NCBI RefSeq assembly: GCF_017591425.1
Contig: NW_024467119.1
Coordinates: 28,059,001-28,123,000 of the forward strand
Reading direction: 5' to 3'
DNA: 64,000 nucleotides
Source: Ochotona curzoniae
Taxonomy: Eukaryota; Chordata; Mammalia; Lagomorpha; Ochotonidae
Shown here: positions 52,304 through 63,164 of the stretch, in pieces
How the letters are laid out: the number at the start of each line of letters is the position of its first letter
How positions within the stretch are numbered: the stretch's first letter is position 1
Notes under the pieces: model-generated
Database searches by the model: none
Told to the model about the DNA's origin: nothing
The model's input: the letters and a program-made list of their open reading frames with translations, nothing else
Position numbers and translations under genes: made by a program

Positions 52304-52539
52304 TTCTGTTTATTTCTTCTTTAGGTTATGAAGGGATTTGTTTTCTATTGTTAGATTTTTAGCTTCAGATAATATTTCATGAAGGTTGGAATGGACCTGT
52401 TTCATGTTCTCCTGCATCCCAACCTGCAGTTTCTTGCAGCCTAAGGGCAAAATTTCAGAAATTTTCCATTGCATTTGTCTGTTTTTACTGGAACATAAAC
52501 CTTTACAATAACCCATTAGGAGGGAACTCATTGTTTATT

Positions 52540-52848
52540 TTTTTTAAGATTTATTTTATTTTTATTGGAAAGGCAGACATACAGAGAAGAGAGACAGAGA
52601 GGAAGATCCTCCATCCGATGATTCACTCCCCAAGTGAGCACAACGGCTGATGCTATGCCGATCCGAAGCCAGGAGCCTCTTCCACGCGGGTGCAGGGCCC
52701 CAAGGCCTTAGGCCGTCCTCAACTGCTTTCCTGGGCCACAGGCAGGGAGCTGGATCGGAAGTGGAGCTGCAGGAATAGAACCGCCCATATGGGATCCCGG
52801 GGCGTGCAAGGCGAGGACCTTAACCACTGCACCACCGCTCCAGGCCCG
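52540..52848 (-). mobile_element. C-SINE, young, with target-site duplication
   Basis: Antisense copy flanked by GAACTCATTGTTTATT (52524-52539) and GAACTTATTGTTTATT (52849-52864). Confidence 0.96.
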
Positions 52849-52999
52849 GAACTTATTGTTTATTAATGCAATCTAAACATGTGAAAGCAAATGGAGAACA
52901 AAACCCACCTAACAGCCCAAGCCTTGTGAACTGCTACTGTCAGATATGCATTGACAAAGTTTGATTCAACAGCTTGATTTGGTGAAATTAAGGAAAAAG

Positions 53000-53322
53000 C
53001 CTTATTTATTTATTTTTTTTTACCTGAGAGCAAGAGTGACAGGAGGAAAGAGTGAGAGTGAGTGAGAGAATGAGGAAAAGAGAAGCAGAGAGAAATCTTC
53101 CACTCTGGCTCAGGCCCCTAAAGCCTGCAATAGGCCAGGACGAAGCCAGGGGGCAGGACTCCATTTGTGCCTCCCAGGTGGGTGGCAGGGCTTCAAGCCT
53201 TACTTCATCACGTGCTGCCTAACTTGATGTCTTAGTAGAAAGCTGGATGGGAAGTGTTGGGACTTTCACAGAACTCCAGTATTGGCTCAAATGGCAGCTT
53301 AACTCATTGTGGATATCCAAGC
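53000..53322 (-). mobile_element. C-SINE, diverged
   Basis: Antisense, GA-rich start, GAAGCCAGGGGGCAGGACTCC and AAATGGCAGCTTAACTCATTG. Confidence 0.9.
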
Positions 53323-54334
53323 CGTATTTTGACAAATTTTTAAATCATTTACATGCTTTAGACTTTTAAGTAGAAAGTATGCAAAACCACAGACATTAAA
53401 TTCACTAATGTTAAGGTGAGTATTAGCTGTAGTGAGTCAACTTCTCATTTACTTTAAAAAATAAAGATGTGGAAAGCATTTTATCTCAATTTATAGTTCT
53501 TTTAAAAAACATGGTTTACTGTTTATTGAAACAATGTAATTTACAATCTTTAGAGTAGTGAATGTTTGCCAAAATTAAAACAAACCAAACTCTTTAAGAA
53601 ATACAATGATTAGCTAGTTGGTTAAAAATTAATATGTAAAGAAAATACAAATGCTCTAAACAATTTGGATTTATTATCCAAAGAAATAGCAGCCAAGATA
53701 ATCATGTGATAGACATATTAATAATTCATTTTAACATTTGTCACATAATATTTAATTTTCATGGCTTTATGGGGATTGCAACTTCTCAATCTCGGGTCAT
53801 AAACTCTCTGTCTCCATATCTATATAAAATATTAAGTAGTATGGGTTTGTATGTATATACATACACATATATTTATACGTTTTATATATACATAGTACTT
53901 AATATTGTTTTTAAAAGTAGTTCAAAATTCAGTTGCTTTCTTCATGAATATGTTGCTTGTGGATAACTTCCAGTAGTTAACAAGTTCTAAATGCAATGGA
54001 AAATAAATAATAATTTTAATGACTCAGATCTAATATGTAAGGAGGATTGGATTCTCCAATACATTTTTCAACAAATGGTATTTATTGAGTAGCTACAATT
54101 ATTAGTATATCTCTTAATTCCTTGGACAAATCATAGATACAATATTTCATCACTGCCAGATGGTCACATTTTATACTTTGGAAGGTAATCTTTTCAGCTT
54201 CACATGTTGATTTCTGGAACCATCCACCTGTCACACAGTTTCCACTGGCATTTCTGATGGTCACAGTCTTTCCTGTCAAAATAGAGAGCAGCTATTGTTT
54301 ATTTTAGTAACCATCTCTTCTTTTATTTTTTGAA
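53323..54334. other. Intergenic AT-rich DNA with a cysteine-containing antisense ORF
   Basis: No gene confirmed. An antisense frame at 54082-54279 (63 codons after a TTTTGACAG acceptor-like site) is discussed as a weak finding. Confidence 0.4.
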
Positions 54335-54668
54335 AGATTTACTTATTATTATTATTTTTTTTACTGGAAAGGAAGGTTAACAGGGAGGAGAGACACTGAG
54401 AGAAAGATCTTCCATTCACTGATTCATTACCGAAATGCTTGTAATTGCCAAAGTGGAGTTAATCCAAAGCCAGGAGCGAGAAGCCTCTTTCAGGTCTCCC
54501 ATTTGGGCAGAGGATCACAAGGCTTTGAGACAGCGTCTGCTGCTTTTCTAGGCTATGAGCACGGAGCTGGGTGGAAAGTGGAGCAGCCAAGACAGGAATA
54601 GGTCCCTATATGGGATCTTGGCACTTGCAGGTGGAGGATTAGCCAGTTGAGGCATCATGCTGATCCCA
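54335..54668 (-). mobile_element. C-SINE, full length
   Basis: Antisense, from GAAAGATTTACTTATTATTA to GAGGCATCATGCTGATCCC, with a TCTCTTC-type flanking duplication. Confidence 0.94.
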
Positions 54669-54836
54669 TTCTCTCTTCCTTTTTGATACTATTTTCTCAG
54701 ATCCTCAATTGCATTGCCTTTCAACTATTTCTAAATTAACAAGTGAAAACTGAGTCTTCATTTTTGAGCCTGATGGCCAGGAGCTCTAACCACTAGGAGG
54801 AGCTCCATATTCCCGCTCCATATTCCCAACATTCTC

Positions 54837-54841
<5 letters not shown>

Positions 54842-54879
<38 letters not shown>

Positions 54880-54888
54880 GCGCGCACG
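54842..54888 (+). repeat. (CA)n(CG)n microsatellite
   Basis: About 17 CA units pass directly into five CG units: alternating purine-pyrimidine throughout. Confidence 0.95.
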
Positions 54889-54889
54889 T

Positions 54890-55580
54890 CACAGAAAGAA
54901 ATGCTGACAAGCGTAGAGAGTTTTCGTAGGGTTCAGGGAAGAAGGGGTGACACTATGTTTTAGTATGCTCGTTTTCTCATGATGTCAAATCTGGACGGCA
55001 AAGAGCAGATACATGTGTCTGGATGAAATTTAGGCTACCTAATTATAGTGTAGGTCTTAAGCTACAGTAGTAGAGTGAATCTTTCAGGTTTCTACGAAGT
55101 CCAGGTGAGTTCATTACCATTGGAGGCCATAAAGTTCTGAATAAGCCTCAGCAAATCTCATGCATGTATTTAGTCCCTCGTGTTATTACATGTCAGTTCT
55201 AAGCTGGAAGAGAGGAATCAACTATTACATCTTGGAGGATTCTATCCTAGTCATTTACTTTTCCACTAGGAGATCCACATGAAGGACCTCTTTGCATTTG
55301 ATTGAGCAATAATGCTCACTTATTTAGCTGTCGTGTGTAGTTTATGTTGGCAATGTTACATTGGGGCCTTTAAAGGACAGAAAGCATGACTTGATAATAA
55401 ATGTCCGATCACCTTTAAGCCCTCGGGTTTTTTCTCCTGATTTATCTAGTTGCAAAAGTAAAAGAAAAACAGGCTAGAGGTGACTCGGATAATTTGTAAA
55501 TGTTGAAAATCTAAAACTTTCAGAGAAAACTTTTTAATAATTTGATACGTAAACAACAAATTCAGTAAATTAATGTGTAA
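54890..55580. other. Intergenic, nothing recognised
   Basis: Unique sequence; no gene or repeat identified. Confidence 0.45.
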
Positions 55581-55599
55581 TAACATTATCTAATATAGT

Positions 55600-55922
55600 G
55601 GGCCTAGTGCGGTAACCTAGTGGTTAAAGTCCTCGCCTTGAACATGCCAGGATCCCATATGGGCACTGGTTCTAATCCTGACAACCCGGCTTCCCATCCA
55701 GCTCCCTGCTTGTGGCCTGGGAAAGCAGTTGAGGACGACCCAAAGTCTTGGGACCCTGCATTTGTGTGGGAGACCTGGATGAAGCTCGTGGCTCCCGGCT
55801 TTGAATCAGCTAAGTTCCGGCTGTTGAGGCCACTTGGGGAGTGAATCAATGGATGGAAGATTTTCCTCTCTGTCTCTCCTCCTCTTTATATATCTGACTT
55901 TGTAATAAAAATAAATAAATCT
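55600..55922 (+). mobile_element. C-SINE, outer copy of a nested pair
   Basis: Full sense copy ending in AATAAAAATAAATAAATCT; its tail was invaded by a second C-SINE. Outer duplication: about 55582-55597 and 56260-56275. Confidence 0.95.
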
Positions 55923-56244
55923 GGGCCTGGCACCATAGCCTAGTGGCTAAAGTTCTTGCCTTGAAGGCGCCCGGGTCCTATATGGGTGCTGGTTCTAAGC
56001 CTGGTGGCCCCGCTTCCCATCCAGCTCTCTGCTTGTGGCCCAGGACAGCCCAAACCCTTGGGACTCTGCAGCCATGTGGGAGACCTGGAAGAAGTTCCTG
56101 GATCCTGGCTTCGGATCGGCATAGCACTGGCCATTGCAGTCACTTGGGGAGTGAATCATGGGACGGAAGATCTTCCTGTCTGTCTCTCCTCCTCTTTGTA
56201 TTATCTGATTTTCCAATAAAAATAATAAAACATAAAATCTTAAA
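55923..56244 (+). mobile_element. C-SINE, inner copy of a nested pair
   Basis: Sense copy inserted into the A-rich tail of the preceding one, flanked by AAATAAATCT at 55913-55922 and 56245-56254. Confidence 0.95.
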
Positions 56245-56529
56245 AAATAAATCTTTAAAAATATTATCTCATATTAATAAATATATAATGACAATCTTTA
56301 TTATAATAAGAATGTAAAACAGTATTAACACTAAGTCTTGAACATCTTTGCATGTGAATATCCTTAGGCTTGAATTACTGTTTTTAACAGTCATGGAATA
56401 TTCTACTATATGTAATTAATTTCCTATTTTTACATTTCTTCATTATAAGCTTTCCTAATTGACTTATATCTATATGATCAGTTATTACAAATAAAACCAT
56501 TGGGTAAAAAGGTTTGAATATATATATTT

Positions 56530-56778
56530 TAAAGATTTATTTGTTATTATTGGAAAGGCAGATACACAGATAGGACAACAGCCAGAGCTGAGTCTATCTG
56601 AAGCCAGGAGCTTTCTCCGTGTCTCCCATGCAGATGCAGGGTCCCAAGGCTTTAGCCGCTGTTCCTTGACTGCCTTCCCAGACCACAAGCAGGGAGCTGA
56701 ATGGGAAGCGGGGCAAGTGAGATATGACTCAGTGCTGACATGGGATCCCGGGGCATGCAAGGCAAAGATTAGCCACTC
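56530..56778 (-). mobile_element. C-SINE, internally deleted
   Basis: Antisense; the segment between the tail and CAGCCAGAGCTGAG is shortened, the rest is present. Confidence 0.92.
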
Positions 56779-56818
56779 TTGGGTATTTAAAAACCTTAAC
56801 ATTTCTTGCAATGTTTAG

Positions 56819-57136
56819 GAGCCAGCACAATGGCTTTGCACAGTAACCATCCACCTGTGGCAGCAGCATCCCATTAAATAAACTGCAATTCATGTCCCGG
56901 CTGCTCCATCGCTGACCCAGCTCTCTGCTGATGGCTTGGGAAAGCTGCATAGGATGGTCCACGTCTGTGGATCCTTGCCCACACGGATGGGAGACCTATT
57001 ACAAGCTCCTCGTTCCCAGCTTTGGTTAGTCTCATTTCTGGCCACTGTGGCATTTGGGGAGTGGACCAGAGGACAGAGGATGTCTCTCTCTCTTTCTCTA
57101 ACTCTGACTTTTGAGTAAAAATTAAAATAATCTTAA
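56819..57136 (+). mobile_element. C-SINE
   Basis: Sense copy from GGAGCCAGCACAATGGC to AAAATTAAAATAATCTTA. Confidence 0.92.
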
Positions 57137-57139
57137 AAA

Positions 57140-57925
57140 AGCACAGTATTTGAGATAATAATGTCTTTTGTTTTAATTTGCATTGTAATAAGTTTGAATC
57201 TTGAACATTGACTGTGTTTTCCCCATTTTTATATTATGCTGTAATGTACTACTGTAGTCACGCGGAGATTCAGCCAGCAGCTGAAAGTTCTGTATCTCCC
57301 ATTTTCACCAAAGTAAGCTTCCCAATACTCCTTGTGTTCAGATCTGTGCTGCTGTCAGAATTCTTGGAGACCAGGCATACTTGGATTATACAGAGGACAA
57401 GCGCAAGCTTCCATTTAGCTGTGTAAGCAGGGAAATATAAAGTAAGGACTATTGTTCAAAGATAGACAGTGTGAGGTTCAAGGGTGGGCATACTATTCAG
57501 AATTCTTTCTCCTACTTAGATTCCTTCTAGAGAATCTCTACCTGATTGTAAGCTCCCTGAAGGTCTTAACAAGCAAAGCATCAGCTATTGTGCGGAGAAA
57601 TGGAGAGCTGTGGAGTGAAGGGGTATGGAGTCACCAACAGAAACGGATTGTAACCAATACTTTGTAATTAATGCAGGGACGTGTTCCTCCATTCTCAGTA
57701 TTGATGGAGGATCATGCTTAGCACTTGAAGAGATGGATGCATTTCTTTAATTGGTTCTCTTGGAGTTGCTATAGATATTTGTCTAATGATGCCCTCAATT
57801 TTATTACGTTCTTGTACACTGTACCATGAGGGGGACATGGCAAAGCAAGGTACAATTCATTACCTTTCTAAACAGCACACCACTGCCTCATGACAGTAGC
57901 TGAATCATCTTCATTTCTCCCTTTC
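57140..57925. other. Intergenic, nothing recognised
   Basis: Unique sequence; no gene found. Confidence 0.45.
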
Positions 57926-57929
57926 CTAC

Positions 57930-59060
57930 GTAGTTACTATTTTGTGCATCACCAGTCCCTACCAGTCTTCTTCCCAAGTATGCCTAGAAACCACTTCTTG
58001 CTACTTCACTTGCTATCACCCTATCCCAAACCCATAATTTTTCACCTTCCCTTACAATCTATTCTTTTAAAAACAGATTTATTTACATTTTTTGTTTGAA
58101 AGGTAGAGTTACAGAGAGGGAAAGACAGAGAGATCTTTCACCTGCTGCTTCACTCCCCAAATGGCTGCAATAGCAGAAGCTGAACCATTCTGAAGCTGAA
58201 AAACAGGAGCTCTCATGTGGGTACAGAAGTCCAAGCATTTGACATGTTCCACTGCTTTCCCAGGCCATTGACAGGGAACTGGGTTGGAGTGGAGCAGCCA
58301 GTACTCGATGTACTGCCCTATGGGACGTTGATGTGGCAGAGCAGGGACTTGGCCAACTATGCCACAGTGCCAGTCCCCTTACCCCCACCCTCCCACCCCG
58401 ATCCCTATCTATTCTGTGCTGAATAGCCTTGAGTGACCTTTCAAATACAAAATCATCTTGCTGATCAAAACCTTCGATACTTTCTTGTTCTTTGAATAAA
58501 ATCAAATTTACGAAATAACCTTAAGGTTCCAGATGCTCTTCCTCTTTTTTTTTTAAATTTTACTTTTTTACAATTTTTATTTATTCTTTCTTTCAGTTTT
58601 TTTGGATGTTCTTCCTCTGTGACCTCATTTCTTGCCCCCATCTGCCCTTCTACAGCACTCGGTCACACTGTCCTCTTCTGTCGTCATTTGGCCCAGTGAG
58701 CTGTCTTGTGTGTCATGAGTCTTGCCTGCCTTCTGTTCCTTCATCCTGGAATAGTCTTCCCCAGTTCTTTGTACATTTTCAGGTCCGGTGATACCTACTT
58801 GCAGAGTCTGTCTCTTCTCTCATCACTCATTGTGAATGTGTCTCCCATCATGACTTTCTCGTTACCCTATTCCCTTCGTAGCACTTAACCATGATTTGCA
58901 TTCCTTTCTCTCTTGCTGGAGTGTGAACTCAGAAAAGCAGAAACTTGCTTATCTCACTCACAGTGTTGCTGCTCTGCAGAGGGCACGGCATCGAACGAGC
59001 TCAAGGACAGCATTAGCCAGTGAGTTCACATATGTTCTACCTCATCTGTGGAATTTGTTG
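57930..59060 (+). mobile_element. L2 LINE 3' region, interrupted by a C-SINE
   Basis: Sense L2 landmarks: ACTCGGTCACACTGTCC, TTCCTTCATCCTGGAATAG, TTTTCAGGTCCGGTGATAC, CGTAGCACTTAACCATG and GGAGTGTGAACTCAGAAAAG. Non-coding remnant. Confidence 0.75.
58066..58379 (-). mobile_element. C-SINE inserted in L2
   Basis: Antisense, from ACAGATTTATTTACATTTTT to GCCACAGTGCCAGTCCC. Confidence 0.93.
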
Positions 59061-59965
59061 GATGGGCAGGCAAACATAATTTGAGATACACTTAGCCCAC
59101 ATTAGTGAAGCAGTGATGTGGGGAAGTGACAAGATCTGTGACTCCTAACTCAGATTTCTATTTTAGATGTGATCCTAGCACGAACGCACTTTATGAGCTG
59201 AGTTTCATTTAGTTGGGGTATCCTTTCCAAGAAACAAAGGACATTGTAGTCAGATTCAGACTGAAGTTTTCTGGAAGCTTCTTATTTCAAAGCCTAGTAA
59301 CTGTGAGAAACAGATGTCTCCTTCAGAAATTGTAGTCATACATGTTAGGGGGTATGGAGGAATTGCCTAGTTATTTGACCTTCTTTGGCTAGATTCCTAA
59401 ATGCATATGTAGTGAGTTTTTAGAAAACATTGTAAAATAAATACCCTGCAAGGGTTTAGAACCATTTTTTCCCTTTGTTTTATGTGGAATTTGAGCAAAA
59501 AGAAGATACACCCTCTTCTGGTATTCTTGAAAGAGGCCCACACTCTTACATGATGAATTTCATGAAAAAAATTAAAATCTACTATCATAATATTTTGGCA
59601 AGAACTCTAAAGGATATATCCAGGGTAAGAGTTAAGGAACACTTGGAGGTTCCTACAGTGCCATTTCAAAAATTTAATAAATTCTTTGAAGACAAACTAA
59701 ATTGATTATGAATAATTCCAAAATTTTTTGGATAGTATTAATTTAAACCAAGAGCACATTTTGTGGTGACTTTATAATGACATGGATAAGAGAGATACAT
59801 CATTCTAATGCTAAGGCCTGCATATTTAGTTGGATGTTCTTTGCTGATCTTCCATTATCCTCTGTCTATTTGTCTTTCCATTGAGCTAATAAATTCTTAG
59901 ATTACTAACATTAAGACATGCTAATTATAGTGTTAGAGTATCAAAGCAGGCCGTGGTCTCCAAAT
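59060..59965. other. Intergenic, nothing recognised
   Basis: AT-rich unique sequence; a 76-residue + frame at 59475-59705 resembles nothing known. Confidence 0.45.
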
Positions 59966-59969
59966 GAAA

Positions 59970-60287
59970 TCTTTTTTAAAAAGATTTATTTATTTGAAAG
60001 TCAGAGTTACAGAAAGAGAGAGAAGGAGAGACACAGAGCACAGACAGATTTTCCATTCACTGGCTCACTTCCCACATGACTGCAGTAGGCAGAGTTAGGC
60101 CAAGTTGAACCCAGGAGCCAGGAGTCAGGAGCTTCTTCCAGGAGTTCCATGCAGTTGGCAGGGATCTAAACATTTGGGCCACCCTCTGTTGCTTTCCCCA
60201 GGTCATTAATAGGGAGCTGGATATGAACTGGCACCCGTATGGGAAGCTGGTGTCACACGTGCCAGCTTTAGCTGCTTCCGCAACTTC
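59970..60287 (-). mobile_element. C-SINE, full length
   Basis: Antisense, from AAAGATTTATTTATTTGAAAG to AGCTGCTTCCGCAACTTC. Confidence 0.94.
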
Positions 60288-60299
60288 AGTTTTCCACGT

Positions 60300-60425
60300 T
60301 ACATTTAATCAGTGACTTAATTCTGTTGCTCCCATTTTATGGAAGAAATTGAAGCCTAGAGAAAGGATAAGTCTTAGTCTATGTCCGAGAGATTGTTGCC
60401 AACAGAGCAGGGAAGAAGTTACAAG
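60300..60425 (-). mobile_element. Probable MIR, antisense
   Basis: CCCATTTTATGGAAGAAATTGA and GCCTAGAGAAAGGATAAG match the reversed MIR core. Confidence 0.5.
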
Positions 60426-61040
60426 CACCAGATCCTTAGGTGGCTAAGTTGCCCCTATTGGACTTCAGACATTTTATATTCATACAGCAGGGAATTAACT
60501 ATTTTACCATAGCAAACTAATGATTTAGATTTGTGGTCCTTTTTGTTTAGTATGAAAAAACTCTCATAGAGATTTATAATATTGATTATGAGACCATGTA
60601 AATGTTGAGGATAGATAGCAGGTGGGGCATAAGGGCAGAGGCCAGAATGGACAGTGACACTTGCTTCAAACAGCTGTGAATGATTTTATTAAAGAAGTCA
60701 CAAAAGGGTGAAGTCAGGCCTGAAGGGTGCACAGGTTTTCACAAAGCATCGTTGGGATTCTGGGTTGTAGTGAAAGAAGCTGTATGTGTACACACCCATG
60801 TGTGTCCTTCTGAATCATTTAGTGACCTACTTAGCTATTATTACTCATTCCACATTGATTTATAGTTAACACATACTCACCTGTATCTAGGCTTGTCATA
60901 ATGTTAGTGCTACATACATATTGTACTACAGACAAGCTAGGAAGACCTTGAGCAGATTCAAGGATCCAATAACTTTTATCGGGTTCTTTGGACAGCTTCA
61001 TCTCTTTAAGAATAAAACTGCCTCCTAGCATTTGGATGGT
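60425..61040. other. Intergenic, nothing recognised
   Basis: Unique sequence. Confidence 0.4.
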
Positions 61041-62100
61041 TATATAAAAACAAGCAAAACAACACAGAAAATAACAGTTGTTGGAGAGGATATGGAGAAA
61101 TTGGTGCCTTGGGCCCGGCGGCGTGACCTAGCGGCTCAAGTCCTCGCCTTGAACGCCCCGGGATTCCATATGGGCGCTGGTTCTAATCCCAGCAGCTCCT
61201 CTTCCCATCCAGCTCCCTGCTTGTGGCCTGGGATGGCAGTGGAGGATGGTCCAAAGCTTTGGGACCCTGCACCCGCGTGTGGGATACCTGGAGGAAGTTC
61301 CTGGATCCTGGCTTTGGATCGGCATAGCATCTTGGGGATCACTTTGAAAGTCATAGCATCTTGCGCTCACTTGGGGAGTGAATCTTCGGGTGGAAGATCT
61401 TCCTCTCTGTCTCTCCTCCTCTCTGTATATCTGACTTTCCAATAAATAAATAAATCTTAAAAAAAAAGAAATTGGAGCCTTATATTCTACTTGATTGTAA
61501 AATGATACAATCACTACAGAGTAAGCATGCAGTTCCTTAAACAATTAAAAACAAAATTTTCATGTGATCCAGAAATTCCACCGGTGGGTATTTCCTCAAA
61601 AATACTGAGAGCAGGGATCCAACATTCATCTTCATAGCAACATTTTCTTAGTAGCTGGAAGGAAGAAGGAATTCAATGCTCGTTGGTGTATGGATGGATA
61701 AGGAAACAGGTATATGAGCATACCTGTGTGATGGAAAAAAAAGAAAAATGAACTTTAAGAAAGTTTTTGGACCCAAATAACCTTAGCTTTTAATCCCATT
61801 TCCATGAAATTTTGAAATATCTTGTACATGGAATAAAATTTAGCCTGAAAAATGAAATAAACCCTGAGACCTGCCATGGGGTGAGTAAATTCTGAAGCCA
61901 TTATGCTAAGTCAGTCACAAATGGGATAACCATTACATGGTTCCACTTCCATGAGTTATTTAAAAAAGTCAAATTCACAAGACAGAACATAGAATGGCGA
62001 TTGCCAGGGGTTAGGGATGAGGGGGCAAGGAATGGAGAGATGTCCTGGCAAAGAGATAAGGACTTCATGTCTTCATATTCTACCCCCTTGAAAAATAAAA
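61040..62100 (+). mobile_element. Old L1 3' end, split by a C-SINE
   Basis: Before the SINE: GTTGGAGAGGATATGGAG. After it: GTGATCCAGAAATTCCACC, AGCAGGGATCCAACATTC, ATGCTAAGTCAGTCACAA and GGCGATTGCCAGGGGTTAGG, all L1 3' landmarks. Confidence 0.85.
61111..61467 (+). mobile_element. C-SINE, young, inserted in L1, with target-site duplication
   Basis: Sense copy flanked by GAAATTGGTGCCTT (61097-61110) and GAAATTGGAGCCTT (61468-61481). It carries a small internal duplication around CATAGCATCTTG (61324 and 61350). Confidence 0.96.
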
Positions 62101-62479
62101 ACAAAAAAAGAGAAATGAACAGGAAGGAACAGGAAGTTAGTCTGAGAGGAGCGGTCACTTCATACTCACATGTTCTGCATCTGATTATCTTCACAGTGGC
62201 AAGCACCTTCACATTTACGGAGGTCTTGACAAGGAGATATGAGAAGATCTGCACTTCGAGACCTGGTGCTATTCAGGTGTGTGTCCTCTCCGGATATTGT
62301 AAAATGCCTTCATGGTGTGCTTAAAACTGTTTATAACACTCAAGCCCATCTTAACACCCATCATCATTGCTTTGACAACATCTGCCTTACCACTATTGTT
62401 ACAGAAAGTGGTGATTTTTGCATGGCTTGTTTCTTTTTCCCTTCTTTCATTTGCCAACAAAAGAGTTGTCAAAAGTAAT

Positions 62480-62930
62480 GTTTATAATAATTTAACGGAT
62501 TATTTGCTTATTAGATATTAATCATTCTGCTGTGCCGAGGGTCCATGCTGGTGCTTTGCTGCTAGAACAGTGATTCTGATCTCAATTAGATTATGTCTCT
62601 CTCCTTTACCTCCCCATAAATCATTCCGGCAAACTGAAATTAACAGCTACTAGAGCGCATTAATAATCTGCCTCACACATTGGAAAATGCATTAGCCGGA
62701 ACCCTCCCATCGCTCTGACTGTTAAGCACATCATTTTGTTTATGAAATATAAACATTTCATGGAAGAGCTCTCCCACATTTCTCTGGACCTGTGACAGCT
62801 AAAATGATTGCACACAATTGCCAGTCAGTCATGCGCCCAAATAAAGTTTGTTTAAAGTCATGCTTCTGTGACTGCCCCATTTTCTCAGGCATTTAAAAAC
62901 CTGCATTAAAAAAAAAACTTCTCTGTGGTC
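62480..62930. promoter_or_regulatory. Candidate distal conserved element
   Basis: Repeat-free block dense in homeodomain-type cores (TTAGATATTAATCATT, CTCAATTAGATTATG, GCATTAATAATCTGCC, GCATTAGCCGG, TAAATCATTCCGG). It starts abruptly about 0.4 kb after an L1 remnant. Enhancer role is inference. Confidence 0.4.
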
Positions 62931-62959
62931 TGGAAAATAATAATATTTTTAAAAAATGA

Positions 62960-63160
62960 TACCTCACATTGTGTATACTTCTTTGTATAGTTTACAAAGC
63001 GTTATCATTTTTGTTATGCCTGGAAGATAACAGAATGTTAGGATGTTAATTTTTATTCACATTCTGTTTTCTCCTGTAGAAGAACTAAAGCTGGGAGCTG
63101 ATGTGCCCAAGATTGCACAGTGAGTGGTGGCAAGAGGATCTAGTCCAGGAAAGGGCTGAA
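62960..63160 (-). mobile_element. Probable MIR-like remnant, antisense
   Basis: TATAGTTTACAAAGCGTTATC, TAGAAGAACTAAAGCTGGGA and GTGCCCAAGATTGCACAGTG match the reversed MIR order loosely. Confidence 0.5.
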
Positions 63161-63164
63161 AGTT

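Noticed and set aside
55604..56317. Several 70-124-residue frames
   Set aside because: All lie in the nested C-SINE pair.
61111..61190. tRNA gene suggested by A- and B-box-like sequence
   Set aside because: It is the tRNA-derived head of a C-SINE; no tRNA cloverleaf with intact anticodon arm is apparent.
61032..61544. Frames of 137 and 138 residues on both strands
   Set aside because: Translation of a C-SINE and flanking L1, not a gene.
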